From the NCBI RefSeq assembly GCF_029257255.1, contig NZ_JARICI010000047.1, forward strand, positions 1 to 47,721: 47,721 bases of DNA. Direction: 5' to 3'. Shown here piece after piece: positions 27,495-35,268 of this stretch. This DNA is from Sporosarcina sp. (GTDB taxonomy: Bacteria; Bacillota; Bacilli; Bacillales_A; Planococcaceae). A program made the translations under genes and the position numbers. The notes under the pieces are model-generated. The model made no database searches and was not told where the DNA came from. It saw only the letters and a list, made by a program, of their open reading frames with translations. Numbering within the stretch: the first letter of the stretch is position 1; each line of letters opens with the position of its first letter.

Positions 27495-27554
27495 CAATGT
27501 GAGTTTGCTTACAATACCTATTTGCTTTTTATACGTGATAGACTTGCAAATATA

Positions 27555-27569
27555 TTGAAAGCGCTTACG
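27555..27569 (+). promoter_or_regulatory. cre-like site (CcpA) in the leader
   Basis: TTGAAAGCGCTTACG matches the catabolite-responsive element WTGNAANCGNWWNCW at all but the last position. Located about 70 bases downstream of the predicted start site and just before the ribosome site, it would act as a road-block under glucose. Confidence 0.65.
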
Positions 27570-27588
27570 GAAAAGGAGAGTGTTTTTG

Positions 27589-28566
27589 ATGAATTTAGTA
27601 GAATTGAAAAAGAGTATGAGTCTTCCGGTGATCGCTTCGCCCATGTTTATTATCAGTAATCCGAAGACGGTAATCGAGCAGTGTAAAGCAGGAATTATCG
27701 GTTCCATGCCTTCATTAAATGCAAGACCAATCGCACAATTTGAAGAATGGCTCATCGAGATTACAGAAGAGTTAGCGGATTATAATGCAAAAAATCCTGA
27801 TAAACCCGCTGCACCATTTGCAATAAACCAGATCGTTCACCGTTCGAATGAAAGACTACAGGAAGATATGGAGCTATGTGTGAAGTATAAGGTTCCGATC
27901 ATTATTACATCACTCGGAGCTAGAGAAGATGTGTACCAGGCGGCGCACAGCTATGGCGGGATCGTCTTGCATGACGTCATTAATAATATGTTCGCAAAGA
28001 AAGCGATTGAAAAAGGAGCAGATGGTTTAATTGCGGTAGCAGCAGGCGCAGGAGGGCACGCAGGACCGAAAAGCCCGTTTGCTCTTGTTCAGGAAATCCG
28101 TGAATGGTTTGACGGACCTCTTGCACTTGGCGGTTCCATCGCAACTGGAGGAAGCGTGTTGGCGGCAGAAGCAATGGGAGCGGATTTTGCATACATCGGG
28201 TCGCCGTTTATTGCGACTGAAGAAGCAAGAGCAGTAGATGGGTATAAACAGGCGATTGTAGACTCGAATTCTGATGACATCGTTTACAGCAACTACTTTA
28301 CTGGAGTACACGGGAATTATTTAGCCCCTTCCATCCGTGCTTCAGGGTTGGACCCGGATAATTTGCCGGAAAGTGACCCGACGAAAATGAATTTTGGCGG
28401 AGATGCCGGCCAAAAAGCTTGGAAAGACATCTGGGGCTGCGGACAGGGCATTGGCGTGATCGATAAAGTACAGCCGACGAAAGACTATGTGGCACAATTA
28501 GCAGAGCAGTACAAACTGGCGAAAGATCAATTAGTTGGCGACAGAGTAAACGCAGCAAGCAGATAA
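27589..28566 (+). CDS. Nitronate monooxygenase family FMN oxidoreductase
   Basis: 325 residues from ATG 27589, 8 bases after GGAGAG; the GTG at 27580 is too near the ribosome site. TIM-barrel FMN enzyme of the NMO / 2-nitropropane dioxygenase family: SLPVIASPMFIISNPKTVIE at the N-terminus, GADGLIAVAAGAGGHAG with the phosphate-binding Gly-rich loop, then ALGGSIATGGSVLAA and GADFAYIGSPFIAT. Class members oxidise propionate-3-nitronate or act as enoyl reductases. Here it shares an operon with an acyl-CoA synthetase, which points to acyl-CoA rather than nitro chemistry; this is inference. Confidence 0.85.
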   Translation: MNLVELKKSMSLPVIASPMFIISNPKTVIEQCKAGIIGSMPSLNARPIAQFEEWLIEITEELADYNAKNPDKPAAPFAINQIVHRSNERLQEDMELCVKYKVPIIITSLGAREDVYQAAHSYGGIVLHDVINNMFAKKAIEKGADGLIAVAAGAGGHAGPKSPFALVQEIREWFDGPLALGGSIATGGSVLAAEAMGADFAYIGSPFIATEEARAVDGYKQAIVDSNSDDIVYSNYFTGVHGNYLAPSIRASGLDPDNLPESDPTKMNFGGDAGQKAWKDIWGCGQGIGVIDKVQPTKDYVAQLAEQYKLAKDQLVGDRVNAASR

Positions 28567-28581
28567 TGAAGGAGGGTATTT

Positions 28582-30120
28582 ATGCAGCACATGTTATTCA
28601 GTGATCCAATTAAATTAAATGCAGTACGCTATAAAGATAGAGAAGCTCTTTCCTTTAATGGCTTGCGATTTACTTATCAGGATTTTAACAACAGAATTAA
28701 TCAACTGTCTCATGCGCTGCAAAGTATCGGAGTAAAAAAAGGCGATAAGGTGGCAATTATGCTGATGAATTGCCATCAATTATTCGAACTGATTTTCGCC
28801 TGCGCGAAGATTGGTGCCGTTTCTGTACCGGTTAACTCCAGGTTTGTCAGTCGGGAGATTCAACATGTTGTAGATGATTCTGAAGCTGTTTTGCTCGTTG
28901 TTGACTCTCGATTTATGGGTGAAATCACGCCTTCAATTGAAAAATATAAGACTGTAAAACACTTTATAACGGTAGGATCGAGCGAAAAGGTGCAATATCC
29001 TGAGTATGAGAAATTGATTGCAGATTTCTCTATGGAAGAGCCGGTCCCTTCGTCACCTCTTACTGAATTAGACACATTAACGATTATGTATACCGGCGGG
29101 ACAACCGGATATCCGAAAGGAGCAGTCCGCACACATCGCAGTATGTACTTAGTTACGTTATTATTCAGCATCGAATTTAATATCAGCAGGCTCGGGAAAG
29201 GACTGGCAGCGGGTCCTCTATACGGCGCCGCTGCGCTAAGTATTTCACTTCCGAATTTATATGTAGGAAACAGTCTTCATATATTGGAGAGTTTTCATCC
29301 TGTTGAAGTCTTGAAAGCACTTGATGAAGAAAAGACAACTACTACATTTTTGGCGCCGCCTATGCTGGAAGCGATTTTTTCATTACCTGAAGAAATCCTG
29401 CGCCAATATGACGTATCGTCTTTACAATCTATCATTTCTGTCGGGGCGCCTCTGCATACTAGCACGAAGGAAAAGGTCTTCAATTATTTCCCGACTGTCG
29501 ATCTGAATGAATTTTATGGAGCTACTGAGTTAGGCGGAGCAGCTAATTTATTTCCTGAAATGCAGAACGATAAAGACCGGTCGGTTGGCGTCCCTATGCT
29601 TGGAATGGAAATTGAATTACGCAATGATGTAAGAGAACCTGTGCCGGCTGGTGAAGCAGGAGAGTTTTTTGTCAGAGGAATTACTCTGTGTGATGAATAT
29701 TATAAGAGGCCGGAAGCGAATGAAGAGTCTTTTGACGGTGAGTGGCTCAGTTTAGGCGACGTCGGTGTTCAGGATGAAGACGGATATTATTCTATCGTGG
29801 ATCGGAAACAGGATATGATTTTATCGGGCGCAATCAATGTGTATCCTGCAGAGATTGAAGGTGTCCTGCACGAACATCCGAGCGTTGTGGACGTTGCTGT
29901 CATTGGGGTCCCAGACGAGAAATGGGGAGAAGTTTCTTTAGCTGTTGTAGTGTTGCGAAAAGGCGCAGAAGTTTCAAAAGAAGAGCTAATTGAATTTTGT
30001 CAGGGTAAATTGGCAAAATATAAAATTCCGCAGCATGTTGATTTTGTAGATATACTTCCACGCAGCCTGCAGGGGAAATTACTGAAATTCAAAATACGTG
30101 AAAATTACGTGAGTACGTAA
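28582..30120 (+). CDS. Acyl-CoA synthetase (AMP-binding family)
   Basis: 512 residues, an adenylate-forming ligase. The P-loop TIMYTGGTTGYPKGAVRTH is at about 166-184, the A5 motif NEFYGATELGG at about 309-319, the hinge region SIVDRKQDMILSGAINVYP near 412-430, and the catalytic Lys in LPRSLQGKLLKFKIRE near the C-terminus. It activates a carboxylic acid with ATP and CoA in the cytoplasm. The ATG follows AAGGAGGG, only 15 bases after the oxidoreductase. The acid (fatty, branched or aromatic) cannot be told. A strong terminator follows. Confidence 0.9.
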   Translation: MQHMLFSDPIKLNAVRYKDREALSFNGLRFTYQDFNNRINQLSHALQSIGVKKGDKVAIMLMNCHQLFELIFACAKIGAVSVPVNSRFVSREIQHVVDDSEAVLLVVDSRFMGEITPSIEKYKTVKHFITVGSSEKVQYPEYEKLIADFSMEEPVPSSPLTELDTLTIMYTGGTTGYPKGAVRTHRSMYLVTLLFSIEFNISRLGKGLAAGPLYGAAALSISLPNLYVGNSLHILESFHPVEVLKALDEEKTTTTFLAPPMLEAIFSLPEEILRQYDVSSLQSIISVGAPLHTSTKEKVFNYFPTVDLNEFYGATELGGAANLFPEMQNDKDRSVGVPMLGMEIELRNDVREPVPAGEAGEFFVRGITLCDEYYKRPEANEESFDGEWLSLGDVGVQDEDGYYSIVDRKQDMILSGAINVYPAEIEGVLHEHPSVVDVAVIGVPDEKWGEVSLAVVVLRKGAEVSKEELIEFCQGKLAKYKIPQHVDFVDILPRSLQGKLLKFKIRENYVST

Positions 30121-30125
30121 AACGC

Positions 30126-30158
30126 AAAAACCGAAGTGCCAATTGCACTTCGGTTTTT
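30126..30158. terminator. Bidirectional terminator between the acyl-CoA synthetase and floT
   Basis: A perfect 14-bp stem AAAAACCGAAGTGC / GCACTTCGGTTTTT with loop CAATT lies between the two convergent stops at 30120 and 30164. Confidence 0.92.
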
Positions 30159-30163
30159 CCTAT

Positions 30164-31723
30164 TTACTCTTCAGTATCCTCAACTGATGCCGCTGATTCT
30201 GTTTGAGAAGCAGCAGGATCAGATTTAGAACGAATCACTTCATTTGTCAGCTGTTCGATGCTCGGGCGGATATTGCTCTTGCCTGAGTAGTTTTCCAGCA
30301 TCTCTTTTACGTCAATGCCTGAAGAAGCTTTCAGTGTTTCCTGCAGTGTCGACATCAGATCAGTTGCATAGGATGTCACTTTATTGGCACCGCCACCTTC
30401 ACCGCCGCCTGTATCGACTACAGTGATCTTATCGATATTGCCAAGCGGACTAGCGATTTCTTTCGCGTATTCAGGAAGCATATTGACGATCATATCGAGC
30501 ATAGCTGCCTGGCCGTAGAATTCAAATGCTTCTGCAATTTTACGTTTTGCTTCCGCTTCGGCGAGACCTTTCAATCTGATAATATCAGCTTCTGCTTCAC
30601 CTTGCGCACGCTGTGACTGTGCTTTCGCTGTACCATCTAGACGGACCTTCTCTGCATCTGCCTGGGCGCGTGCTTCAATTCGGTATTTTTCCGCGTCGGC
30701 TTCTGCCAACTGCCTTGATTTGTCCGCTTCAGCATTTTGTTCGATTGCGTAGCGGTCTGCATCTGCCTTTTTCTTCACTTCTGAATCGTATTGCTTTTCA
30801 CGGCGAAGTATCTCTTTTTCTTCCAGTTCGATTTGTTTCTGTCGTTCGATAATTCGGACCTGCATTTCCTGTTCTGTAACTTCTTGTTTGGAACGGGCAG
30901 TCTGCAATTCATAGGCTTGGTCTGCACGTGCTCTCGCCACATCTTGCTCGCGTCGGTATTCAGCTACTTTCAGCTGATTCTCTTTTTCCGCTTCAGCAAT
31001 TTCGGTCGCACGTTCCAGCTCTGCTTTCTGTGCTTCTTTTGAAGCTTCTGCATTTTTAATGCGTGTTTCTTTTTCTGCTTCAGCCATCGCTATGTCAGCA
31101 TCACGTCTGACTTGTGCAATACGCGGCTTTCCTAATGAATCAAGATAGCCATTTTTATCGCGTACATCCTTTATCGTGAACGATACGATAATCAGTCCCA
31201 TTTTCGCGAGATCCTGTGAAGCGACCCGCTGAACTTCTTGTGAAAACTTATCACGATTCTTGTAGATTTCTTCTACCGTCATGGAGCCCAGGATCGACCG
31301 CAAATGACCTTCGAGAACTTCTTTCGCTTCGTTTTCACGGTCAGCTTTTGATTTTCCTAAAAATTGTTCAGCAGCCGTTGCGATTTCAGAGATGGAGCCT
31401 CCGATTTTGATGATGGCTGTGCCGTCCGCCATAACCGGAACCCCTTGTTCTGTATAAACTTCAGGTGTGGAGACTTCCAGTTTACTTGATAATAAACTAA
31501 GCGGTTCTGCCTGCTGGAATACAGGGAATACAAATGTACCGCCTCCCCGGATGATTTTAATTCGATTCCCTGACTCATCCGTATGTACATTTTTCGGGCC
31601 CAGGTAACTTCCGGTTACGATCAGTGCTTCATCCGGTCCTACCGTTCTGTATTTCAAAACATAGATACCGATAACAGAAATTAATACAATTGCAACAATA
31701 CCTAACACAATCCATAAATTCAT
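30164..31723 (-). CDS. floT: Flotillin (SPFH/band 7) protein FloT
   Basis: 519 residues. An N-terminal membrane anchor (about 3-23) is followed by the band 7/PHB domain (about 30-200). From about 205 to 405 there is a long coiled coil with the flotillin EA repeats (AEAEKE, AEADKS, AEADAEKY). The Gly-rich and acidic tail completes it. Flotillins organise membrane microdomains, affecting fluidity and assembly of membrane complexes. The gene lies 18 bases after yuaF on the same strand and is expected to share its sigma-W promoter. Confidence 0.93.
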   Translation of the reverse strand: MNLWIVLGIVAIVLISVIGIYVLKYRTVGPDEALIVTGSYLGPKNVHTDESGNRIKIIRGGGTFVFPVFQQAEPLSLLSSKLEVSTPEVYTEQGVPVMADGTAIIKIGGSISEIATAAEQFLGKSKADRENEAKEVLEGHLRSILGSMTVEEIYKNRDKFSQEVQRVASQDLAKMGLIIVSFTIKDVRDKNGYLDSLGKPRIAQVRRDADIAMAEAEKETRIKNAEASKEAQKAELERATEIAEAEKENQLKVAEYRREQDVARARADQAYELQTARSKQEVTEQEMQVRIIERQKQIELEEKEILRREKQYDSEVKKKADADRYAIEQNAEADKSRQLAEADAEKYRIEARAQADAEKVRLDGTAKAQSQRAQGEAEADIIRLKGLAEAEAKRKIAEAFEFYGQAAMLDMIVNMLPEYAKEIASPLGNIDKITVVDTGGGEGGGANKVTSYATDLMSTLQETLKASSGIDVKEMLENYSGKSNIRPSIEQLTNEVIRSKSDPAASQTESAASVEDTEE

Positions 31724-31741
31724 ACTATTTCCCCCTTTTTA

Positions 31742-32275
31742 TTATTTGAAGCGGAACGGCTCATACTCTTTGACGAGGAATGTTCCGTTTTCCACTTCGA
31801 TCAGCAATACTTCTTTTCCATACTCGATTGCTTCATTCTCATATCCAGCAGCGCGTTTTGCTAGATTCCCATTGACAGTTTCGAGCAGGATTTCACCAAA
31901 TCCGTCTGACGGTATGGGAACGATTACTTTTCCAACCAGTCCTGTCAGTGATTCATCTGTATAGGCAAGCGAGACTTCAGCTGATCTGAGCGGAGCCAAT
32001 ACAAAGAAATAGAGTAAGAAGTCGAGTACAACAGCTACCCCTGCTGCTATAGCGAGTATGCCCCAGCTGTTCATAGACGTAAGCAATTCTAAAATATATG
32101 CGGCAGCTGAAGTAAAGGTGATAAACGCCAGAATGACAGCGGGATCTAAGAATGGACTAGATTCGCCGATACCTTCTGCCAGGTCGCTAAGCAATACATA
32201 CAGCACACTGGCAATACCTGCAATAATCAATATAGATAAATACAGATTCTGAACTGCAATTCCGAATAGCTCCAT
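31742..32275 (-). CDS. yuaF: NfeD-like membrane protein (YuaF)
   Basis: 177 residues with an N-terminal group of three or four membrane helices (to about residue 95) and a C-terminal OB-fold domain (GLVGKVIVPIPSDGFGEILL and FLVKEYEP) of the short NfeD type. NfeD proteins are encoded next to flotillins across bacteria and act with them in the membrane. Its sigma-W promoter lies about 40 bases upstream. GAGGG is close to the ATG. Confidence 0.88.
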   Translation of the reverse strand: MELFGIAVQNLYLSILIIAGIASVLYVLLSDLAEGIGESSPFLDPAVILAFITFTSAAAYILELLTSMNSWGILAIAAGVAVVLDFLLYFFVLAPLRSAEVSLAYTDESLTGLVGKVIVPIPSDGFGEILLETVNGNLAKRAAGYENEAIEYGKEVLLIEVENGTFLVKEYEPFRFK

Positions 32276-32314
32276 CTTTGATCCCTCTTTTCTACATTCT
32301 TTTGTTACTAATTA

Positions 32315-32340
32315 TACGGATATACAAATGAAAGGTTTCA
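32315..32340 (-). promoter_or_regulatory. Sigma-W promoter of yuaF-floT
   Basis: On the minus strand TGAAAC (32335-32340) and CGTA (32315-32318) are separated by exactly 16 bases, a perfect match to the B. subtilis sigma-W consensus TGAAAC-N16-CGTA. Sigma-W responds to cell envelope stress. The rest of the gap up to 32560 holds nothing I recognise. Confidence 0.9.
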
Positions 32341-32563
32341 TTATTATCTAAATTGTAAAGATTACATCATTCGTCGAAAGAATCGTTTCATCTTGAAAAT
32401 GAACATCTTCTTTCAACGTAAAAGTATAATCATACTATGATTAGCGCATGATTTAGATATTGTAAAATCGATATGCACTGCAATATTTGAGTTGAAAGAT
32501 GGCAAGATGAATCGTTTATTATAACTAGTTTGTGTAAGGAATGGGTGGAGAGAAATCAATTAG

Positions 32564-32606
32564 TTGATTATATACCTACAGGGGTATATAATCTACATAT
32601 CAACTA
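32564..32606 (+). promoter_or_regulatory. Promoter with CsoR/CstR-like operator before the glutaredoxin gene
   Basis: TTGATT (32564-32569) and TATAAT (32587-32592) are 17 bases apart. Between and over them is a perfect 11-bp inverted repeat, GATTATATACC (32566-32576) and GGTATATAATC (32583-32593), around TACAGG. The ATACC-N6-GGTAT core resembles operators of CsoR-family repressors, including the persulfide sensor CstR. An outer inverted repeat TAGTTGAT (32561-32568) / ATCAACTA (32599-32606) encloses it. Confidence 0.65.
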
Positions 32607-32625
32607 ATGAAAAGGGGTCTTTATT

Positions 32626-32862
32626 ATGACTGCAAAAGCAACTGTTTATGTATCTTCTACTTGTCCTTACTGTACGATGATGACGAATTATTTAGATGAG
32701 ATTCATGTACCTTATGAAACCATCAATGTCTCAACTGATCCGGTAGCAGGACAGCGCCTCGTTGAAACGACAGGGCAGATGGGTGTACCTCAGACTCAGC
32801 TGAATGGCAAGTGGATTTTAGGCTTTGATCCGGCAAGTGTGCAAGCTGCTTTGGACGCATGA
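32626..32862 (+). CDS. Glutaredoxin-like protein
   Basis: 78 residues, glutaredoxin fold with CPYC at residues 13-16 and GVPQTQLNGKWILGFD carrying the cis-Pro and the Gly-Phe-Asp turn. It reduces disulfides or carries persulfide in the cytoplasm. AAAAGGGGTC precedes the ATG. Its TGA overlaps the ATG of the next small gene (ATGA). Together with the rhodanese downstream and the CsoR/CstR-like operator, it suggests reactive sulfur handling, though a general redox role remains possible. Confidence 0.85.
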   Translation: MTAKATVYVSSTCPYCTMMTNYLDEIHVPYETINVSTDPVAGQRLVETTGQMGVPQTQLNGKWILGFDPASVQAALDA

Positions 32863-33011
32863 AGTATATCAGACAGCTTTTTGTATGCAAAACATGCACG
32901 CTTGAAACAGCGGAAGAGATGGAAAAGAAACTGTTTCCGCGGTTTTGTATAGGGCACGTCGGATTTGTTGTGATGGGTATAGTGCTGGTCATCATAGAAC
33001 TAACTCATTAA
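32859..33011 (+). CDS. 50-residue Cys-containing single-pass membrane protein
   Basis: This small gene starts at ATG 32859 inside the glutaredoxin stop (ATGA) and ends at 33011, 19 bases before the rhodanese. The N-terminal half is charged with Cys10, Cys13 (VCKTC) and Cys30; residues 31-47 form one hydrophobic helix (HVGFVVMGIVLVIIEL). The coupled start, and its place between two sulfur-related genes, argue that it is real. The Cys pair might receive sulfane sulfur or bind metal. I do not recognise the family. Confidence 0.6.
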   Translation: MKYIRQLFVCKTCTLETAEEMEKKLFPRFCIGHVGFVVMGIVLVIIELTH

Positions 33012-33030
33012 TGAAGAGGAGGCAGCAAAA

Positions 33031-33384
33031 ATGGGATGGATCATCGCTGCAGTAATCGTCGTATTCCTTGTCTGGCGGATCAAATCGACAAAAGGCGTAA
33101 AATCCATGTCGACGGGAGAGCTGAAAGAGATTTTAAAAGATAAAAAAATTCAGTTCGTCGATGTACGCACACCGGCAGAGTATAAAGGACGCCGTATTAA
33201 AGAGTTTAAAAATATTCCATTGAATCTATTGAACAATAAGATTTCCACTTTGGATAAAGAACGTGATGTAGTAGTCATCTGCCAAAGCGGCATGCGCAGT
33301 TCACAGGCTGCCAAGCAGCTGAAAAAAGCAGGATTTACCAGCGTGACAAATGTTCGCGGCGGTATGAGCGCGTGGCAAGGATAA
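33031..33384 (+). CDS. Membrane-anchored rhodanese-like sulfurtransferase
   Basis: 117 residues. An N-terminal membrane helix (about 3-16) precedes a single rhodanese domain (FVDVRTPAEYKGRRIKEFKN, then VVVICQSGMRSSQAA). The active-site loop CQSGMR begins with Cys84, which carries persulfide. The fold resembles YqhL-type proteins of Bacilli. GAAGAGGAGGCAGC precedes the ATG. It ends the operon that begins with glutaredoxin; a strong terminator follows. It probably transfers sulfane sulfur near the membrane; the acceptor is unknown. Confidence 0.87.
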   Translation: MGWIIAAVIVVFLVWRIKSTKGVKSMSTGELKEILKDKKIQFVDVRTPAEYKGRRIKEFKNIPLNLLNNKISTLDKERDVVVICQSGMRSSQAAKQLKKAGFTSVTNVRGGMSAWQG

Positions 33385-33390
33385 CGATCA

Positions 33391-33428
33391 AAAGTGTTTC
33401 AGGTAAATTTTCCTGAAACACTTTTTTT
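33391..33428 (+). terminator. Terminator of the glutaredoxin-rhodanese operon
   Basis: The perfect 13-bp stem AAAGTGTTTCAGG / CCTGAAACACTTT (33391-33403 and 33412-33424) is followed by further T residues. Confidence 0.9.
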
Positions 33429-33573
33429 ATGGAATAAAAAGTTGGGCGACAGGGTACTAGAATAGAAAAGGCCGAGCAGCTAACCAATTATGACTATAAG
33501 AGTAACGATTATTCCGAAAAATACATAAGGTATGATACACTACGAGAAAGGTAAAAGGAGGGCGAGCGTTGCC

Positions 33574-34437
33574 ATGATTCATGTGGGGTTGACAGGGTGG
33601 GGAGACCATCCAAGCCTGTATAATGAAAAAACTGCAGCCAATAAAAAACTAATTGATTACAGCAAACACTTTCCAATAGTAGAACTCGACTCTACATTTT
33701 ACGCAATACAGTCAGACAAGATGATGCGGAAGTGGACGGAGGAAACGCCCGATGGATTTCAGTTCATTGTGAAAGCCTACCAGGGTATCACGGGACATCA
33801 GCGTGGCAAGCTGCCATATGAATCAGAGGAAGAGATGTTCTCATTATTCAAACTGTCGATGACCGCTTTTTCTGAAGCAGGGAAACTGGCGATGGTTCTT
33901 GTGCAGTTTCCGCCTTGGTTTGACTGCCAGAAAGAAAATGTGGACCGGATCCGCTATGTTCATGAACAACTGCCGCCTCTGCCTATTGCGGTGGAATTCC
34001 GTAACCAGTCATGGTATTCGCCTGCCTTCAGGCAAAAGACACTGGATTTTCTGCAAAGCTTGAATATTATCCACGCAGTGTGCGATGAACCGCAAGTCGG
34101 TGACGGCAGTGCACCACTTGTGCCGGTAGCTACAGATTCTAAAGTGCTGCTGAGGCTTCATGGGCGAAATGGCAGCGGCTGGGTTAATACAGAAAGAGAC
34201 AACAAAGCCTGGCGAAAAGTTCGTTACTTATATGATTATAATGAAAAAGAGTTGGAAGAGATGGGCGAAATCGTCAACAGTCTTCAGCAACAGGCACAAG
34301 AAGTGTTTGTCATTTTTAATAACAATTCCGGTCAGCATGCAGCAAAGAACGCCAAGCAGTTTGCGGGGCTTTTCAATATAGAGTACGGTCAGCCGATCAC
34401 GAAACAAATGGATTTGTTTGAAGAGGAGTCAAATTAA
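33574..34437 (+). CDS. yunF: DUF72 family protein YunF
   Basis: 287 residues from ATG 33574, where the conserved opening (MIHVGLTGWGDHPSLY) begins; the in-frame ATG at 33532 adds 14 unlike residues. GGAGG lies 13 bases upstream, a long spacing. The family TIM-barrel shows VELDSTFYAIQ, FIVKAYQGITGHQRG, VQFPPWFDC and VFVIFNNNSGQHAA. The biochemical function of DUF72 is not established. It directly precedes yunE with no gap (stop then ATG), and the order yunF-yunE-yunD is conserved in Bacilli. Confidence 0.88.
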   Translation: MIHVGLTGWGDHPSLYNEKTAANKKLIDYSKHFPIVELDSTFYAIQSDKMMRKWTEETPDGFQFIVKAYQGITGHQRGKLPYESEEEMFSLFKLSMTAFSEAGKLAMVLVQFPPWFDCQKENVDRIRYVHEQLPPLPIAVEFRNQSWYSPAFRQKTLDFLQSLNIIHAVCDEPQVGDGSAPLVPVATDSKVLLRLHGRNGSGWVNTERDNKAWRKVRYLYDYNEKELEEMGEIVNSLQQQAQEVFVIFNNNSGQHAAKNAKQFAGLFNIEYGQPITKQMDLFEEESN

Positions 34438-35262
34438 ATGGAATTTCTACTACTGGCACTGATCGGATTAGCTTCCGGTGTGATCGGATCAATTGCAGGT
34501 CTCGGCGGCGGTACGATTCTTGTGCCCGTGACCCTTTTTATTGGACTGAATCTGGGAATGATACCCGATATAACACCACAGAGCGTGGTTGGCTTGTCAG
34601 TCATTATGATGATTGCCAATGGACTTGGTTCGACAGTTACTTATATGAAAGTAAAAACAATTGATTATCGCAGCGCCATTCTGTTTTTTGGCGCGAGTAT
34701 ACCGGGAATTGTCTTAGGTGCTTATATCAATAAAGGTCTCGATATTAAGTCTTTTAATCTGTATTTTGGTATATTATTAATTGTACTGTCCGTGTTATTA
34801 TTAACCAGAAAGTATTTAAAACCTATACAATGGTTTGTGGAGCACGGAAAGCAGATGAAATTTACCGATCCGCAAGGCCAGACGCATATTTACGGTTATC
34901 CAATCTGGTTTGCTGTACTGTTGTCACTGTTTATCGGGTTTACCTCAGGATTATTCGGTATCGGCGGCGGTACGATGATCGTTCCGGCAATGATTTTGCT
35001 GTTCCTGTTCCCGCCGCATGTGGCGGTCGCTACCTCTATGCTAATGGTCTTTTTGTCAGCTGTCGTTAACTCGGTATCTCATATTTCACTCGGACATGTG
35101 CCGTGGCTTTATACGATTCCAGTAGTGCCTGGCGCATACTTTGGCGGAATGCTCGGTGCTTATTTAAACGGAAAATTGAAATCAGACACATTGGTTGTAG
35201 TCATACGCATCATTTTACTCGTCTTTGGACTGCGCTCCATTTATGAGGGGATTTGGGGTTGA
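34438..35262 (+). CDS. yunE: TauE/SafE (TSUP) family anion exporter YunE
   Basis: 274 residues, mostly hydrophobic with about eight helices in two repeats. Each repeat opens with a Gly-rich motif: GVIGSIAGLGGGTILVPV (about 14-31) and GLFGIGGGTMIVPAMIL (about 175-191). The TSUP family moves sulfur-containing anions such as sulfite or sulfoacetate. It starts immediately after the yunF stop, with the ribosome site inside yunF (GAAGAGGAG). The substrate is unknown here. Confidence 0.87.
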   Translation: MEFLLLALIGLASGVIGSIAGLGGGTILVPVTLFIGLNLGMIPDITPQSVVGLSVIMMIANGLGSTVTYMKVKTIDYRSAILFFGASIPGIVLGAYINKGLDIKSFNLYFGILLIVLSVLLLTRKYLKPIQWFVEHGKQMKFTDPQGQTHIYGYPIWFAVLLSLFIGFTSGLFGIGGGTMIVPAMILLFLFPPHVAVATSMLMVFLSAVVNSVSHISLGHVPWLYTIPVVPGAYFGGMLGAYLNGKLKSDTLVVVIRIILLVFGLRSIYEGIWG

Positions 35263-35268
35263 CAATTA

